Shown: positions 6,351 through 6,569 of the stretch, piece after piece | Layout: each line of letters begins with the position of its first letter | Numbering within the stretch: position 1 is the first letter of the stretch | The notes under the pieces: generated by a model | Databases searched by the model: none | Told to the model about the DNA's origin: nothing | The model's input: only the letters and a program-made list of their open reading frames with translations | Translations under genes and position numbers: made by a program | DNA from: CAIOSQ01 sp044359885 | Lineage (GTDB): Bacteria; Pseudomonadota; Alphaproteobacteria; CACIAM-22H2 | Length of the DNA stretch: 6,569 bases | Reading direction: 5' to 3' | Assembly (NCBI GenBank): GCA_044359885.1 | Contig: JBIKLI010000252.1 | Span: 1 to 6,569, forward strand

Positions 6351-6569
6351 CTACTTGCCGATGCAGAACTGGGCGAAGAGCAGATCCAGCATGTCCTCGA
6401 CGCCCGTGCGCCCCGTGATCCGGCCAATCGCATCGGCGGCGCGCCGCAGCTCCTCGGCCATCAGTTCCGGCGCGGCGGCGGCTCGCGCGGCGGCCAGCGC
6501 GTCGCGCGCGGCGGCCAGCGCGTCGCGATGGCGCGCCCGGGTGATGAGCGCGGGCTCGCCGCCACGCGT
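6351..6569 (-). CDS. mnmE: tRNA modification GTPase MnmE, C-terminal end, cut by window edge
   Basis: These are the last 72 codons of MnmE, the G-protein partner of MnmG in U34 tRNA modification. The GTPase domain lies outside the window. What remains is the end of the C-terminal helical domain: TRARHRDAL, an alanine-rich helix, PELMAEELRRAADAIGRITG and GVEDMLDLLFAQ. The protein ends in the invariant FCIGK, whose cysteine is a hallmark of the family. The reading frame is open to the right edge and stops at TAG (6353-6351). The alanine-rich helix contains a perfect 21-bp tandem duplication. mnmE immediately upstream of mnmG is a common arrangement, consistent with the two proteins acting as a complex. 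Confidence 0.96.
   Translation of the reverse strand, partial: TRGGEPALITRARHRDALAAARDALAAARAAAAPELMAEELRRAADAIGRITGRTGVEDMLDLLFAQFCIGK
6486..6527 (-). repeat. Perfect 21-bp tandem duplication within mnmE
   Basis: Two identical 21-bp units (6527-6507 and 6506-6486 on the minus strand) each encode RDALAAA, giving RDALAAARDALAAAR in the C-terminal helical domain. The unit is a whole number of codons and exactly one heptad, so the frame and helix register are preserved. Confidence 0.9.

Overview
The window is a GC-rich chromosomal segment in which every supported gene lies on the minus strand. It is most likely from an alphaproteobacterium. The evidence is the gene order mnmE-mnmG-rsmG-parA-parB, typical of origin-proximal DNA in many bacteria, together with the style of the proteins and an ECF sigma/anti-sigma pair of alphaproteobacterial type. 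The order (perhaps Rhodospirillales-like) is a guess. There is no integrase, transposase, phage gene, tRNA, rRNA or CRISPR array.

In direction of transcription (right to left), the window opens with the last 72 codons of mnmE, ending in the hallmark FCIGK. A 79-bp gap holds an imperfect parS site and the window's clearest AT-rich patch. Next come complete mnmG, rsmG, parA and parB. mnmG and rsmG overlap by 4 nt (GTGA), parA follows rsmG after 9 nt, and parA and parB overlap by 4 nt (ATGA), which looks like one co-transcribed block. MnmE and MnmG together modify U34 of certain tRNAs. RsmG methylates 16S rRNA. ParA and ParB segregate the chromosome by acting on parS centromere sites, one of which is embedded in the first codons of rsmG.

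After parB, a 58-bp gap carries a candidate ECF-type promoter (GGAATAAA, 13-nt spacer, CGTTAT). It precedes an ECF sigma factor and a one-TM anti-sigma factor whose reading frames overlap by 1 nt (TGATG). This looks like a self-contained, probably autoregulated envelope-signalling unit placed directly downstream of the par genes. The last gene, cut by the left edge, is the N-terminal part (163 codons) of an iron-sulfur RNA m5U methyltransferase of the TrmA/RlmD family with all four predicted cluster cysteines.

Most of the window is housekeeping DNA. The items worth a second look are the two parS-like sites around mnmG, the sigma/anti-sigma unit with its promoter and cysteine-free anti-sigma factor, and two small in-gene tandem repeats. 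I found no clearly new biological system.
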